Shown piece by piece: positions 44,069 to 44,146 of a DNA stretch of 44,146 bases. The stretch's first letter is position 1. Each line of letters opens with the position of its first letter. A model generated the notes under the pieces. The model worked only from the letters and a program-made list of their open reading frames with translations. It was not told the DNA's origin and did no database searches. This DNA comes from an uncultured SAR86 cluster bacterium (GTDB lineage: Bacteria > Pseudomonadota > Gammaproteobacteria > Magnimaribacterales > D2472). The position numbers and the translations under genes are program-made. The stretch is taken from positions 1-44,146 of the forward strand of contig CABYCI010000006.1 in the NCBI GenBank assembly GCA_902517425.1, in the 5' to 3' direction.

Positions 44069-44146
44069 ATGAAAAAATTTGTTTTCTCTTTATCTTTTGT
44101 TTTCTTACTGTCAAATAACCTTTTTTCTCAGCAAACTGTTGAAGAA
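44069..44146 (+). CDS. start of an exported protein, probably another TonB-dependent receptor (3'-partial)
   Basis: Twenty-six codons are visible before the window ends. They read as a signal peptide, MKKFVFSLSFVFLLSNNLFSQ, followed by QTVEE, which resembles the start of the TonB-box region (EEIVVTGS) in receptor 1. The strong promoter and ribosome site fit an abundant envelope protein. The receptor assignment is a guess from the signal-peptide style and the acidic start. Confidence 0.5.
   Translation, partial: MKKFVFSLSFVFLLSNNLFSQQTVEE

Overview
The window is AT-rich (about one third G+C by eye) and densely packed. It looks like a streamlined marine gammaproteobacterium of the SAR86 type. 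The signs are several TonB-dependent receptors, a TonB2-type energy module, many exported hydrolases, acyl-CoA enzymes, gammaproteobacterial yadG-yadH-queF and tatD, a bimodular QueF, and very short intergenic gaps. The assignment is an inference from gene content. I see no transposon, phage, CRISPR array or rRNA.

Layout. 1-3.8 kb: NAPE-PLD-like metallohydrolase, tRNA-Ala(GGC), thiamine-binding-family protein, two tiny membrane-protein ORFs, a Baeyer-Villiger-type monooxygenase and a secreted SGNH hydrolase. 4.0-7.1 kb: TonB-dependent receptor 1, a strong terminator and a small secreted PAN/Apple-like protein. 7.2-12.5 kb: an exported fumarase/aspartase-superfamily lyase broken at an A10 run, a PhzF-like protein, a CurA-type oxidoreductase frameshifted at an A6 run, thymidine kinase, a short Smr-like protein and glutaryl-CoA dehydrogenase. 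12.5-14.6 kb: exported S9 peptidase. 14.8-22.9 kb: TonB-dependent receptor 2 followed by DUF3450, TtpC-like, ExbB, ExbD, TonB and TPR genes, a self-contained outer-membrane uptake and energy-transduction unit. 22.9-29.0 kb: split MacAB-like exporter, two convergent GT4 glycosyltransferases and an ELM1-like protein (cell-surface region). 29.0-33.6 kb: small orphan, HPP, BolA, MMPL/RND exporter and alpha-methylacyl-CoA racemase. 33.6-41.2 kb: tatD, then a seven-gene operon (thioesterase, MoxR ATPase, CoxE-like VWA protein, permease, yadG, yadH, queF) ending against tRNA-Ser(GGA). 41.3-44.1 kb: winged-helix protein, an unknown membrane protein, an SOS-controlled 71-residue protein, a structured RNA ending in a terminator, EamA transporter, rhodanese, and the start of another exported (probably receptor) gene.

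The least explained part is 41.2-42.7 kb. A near-perfect LexA operator lies inside the promoter of a tiny gene whose last six residues resemble a DNA sliding-clamp-binding hexapeptide. It is followed by an undescribed multi-hairpin RNA directly in front of a transporter gene. Window-wide oddities are four convergent gene pairs that share a single TTAA as both stop codons, several promoters placed so that transcripts would be leaderless, and two neighbouring homopolymer frameshifts.
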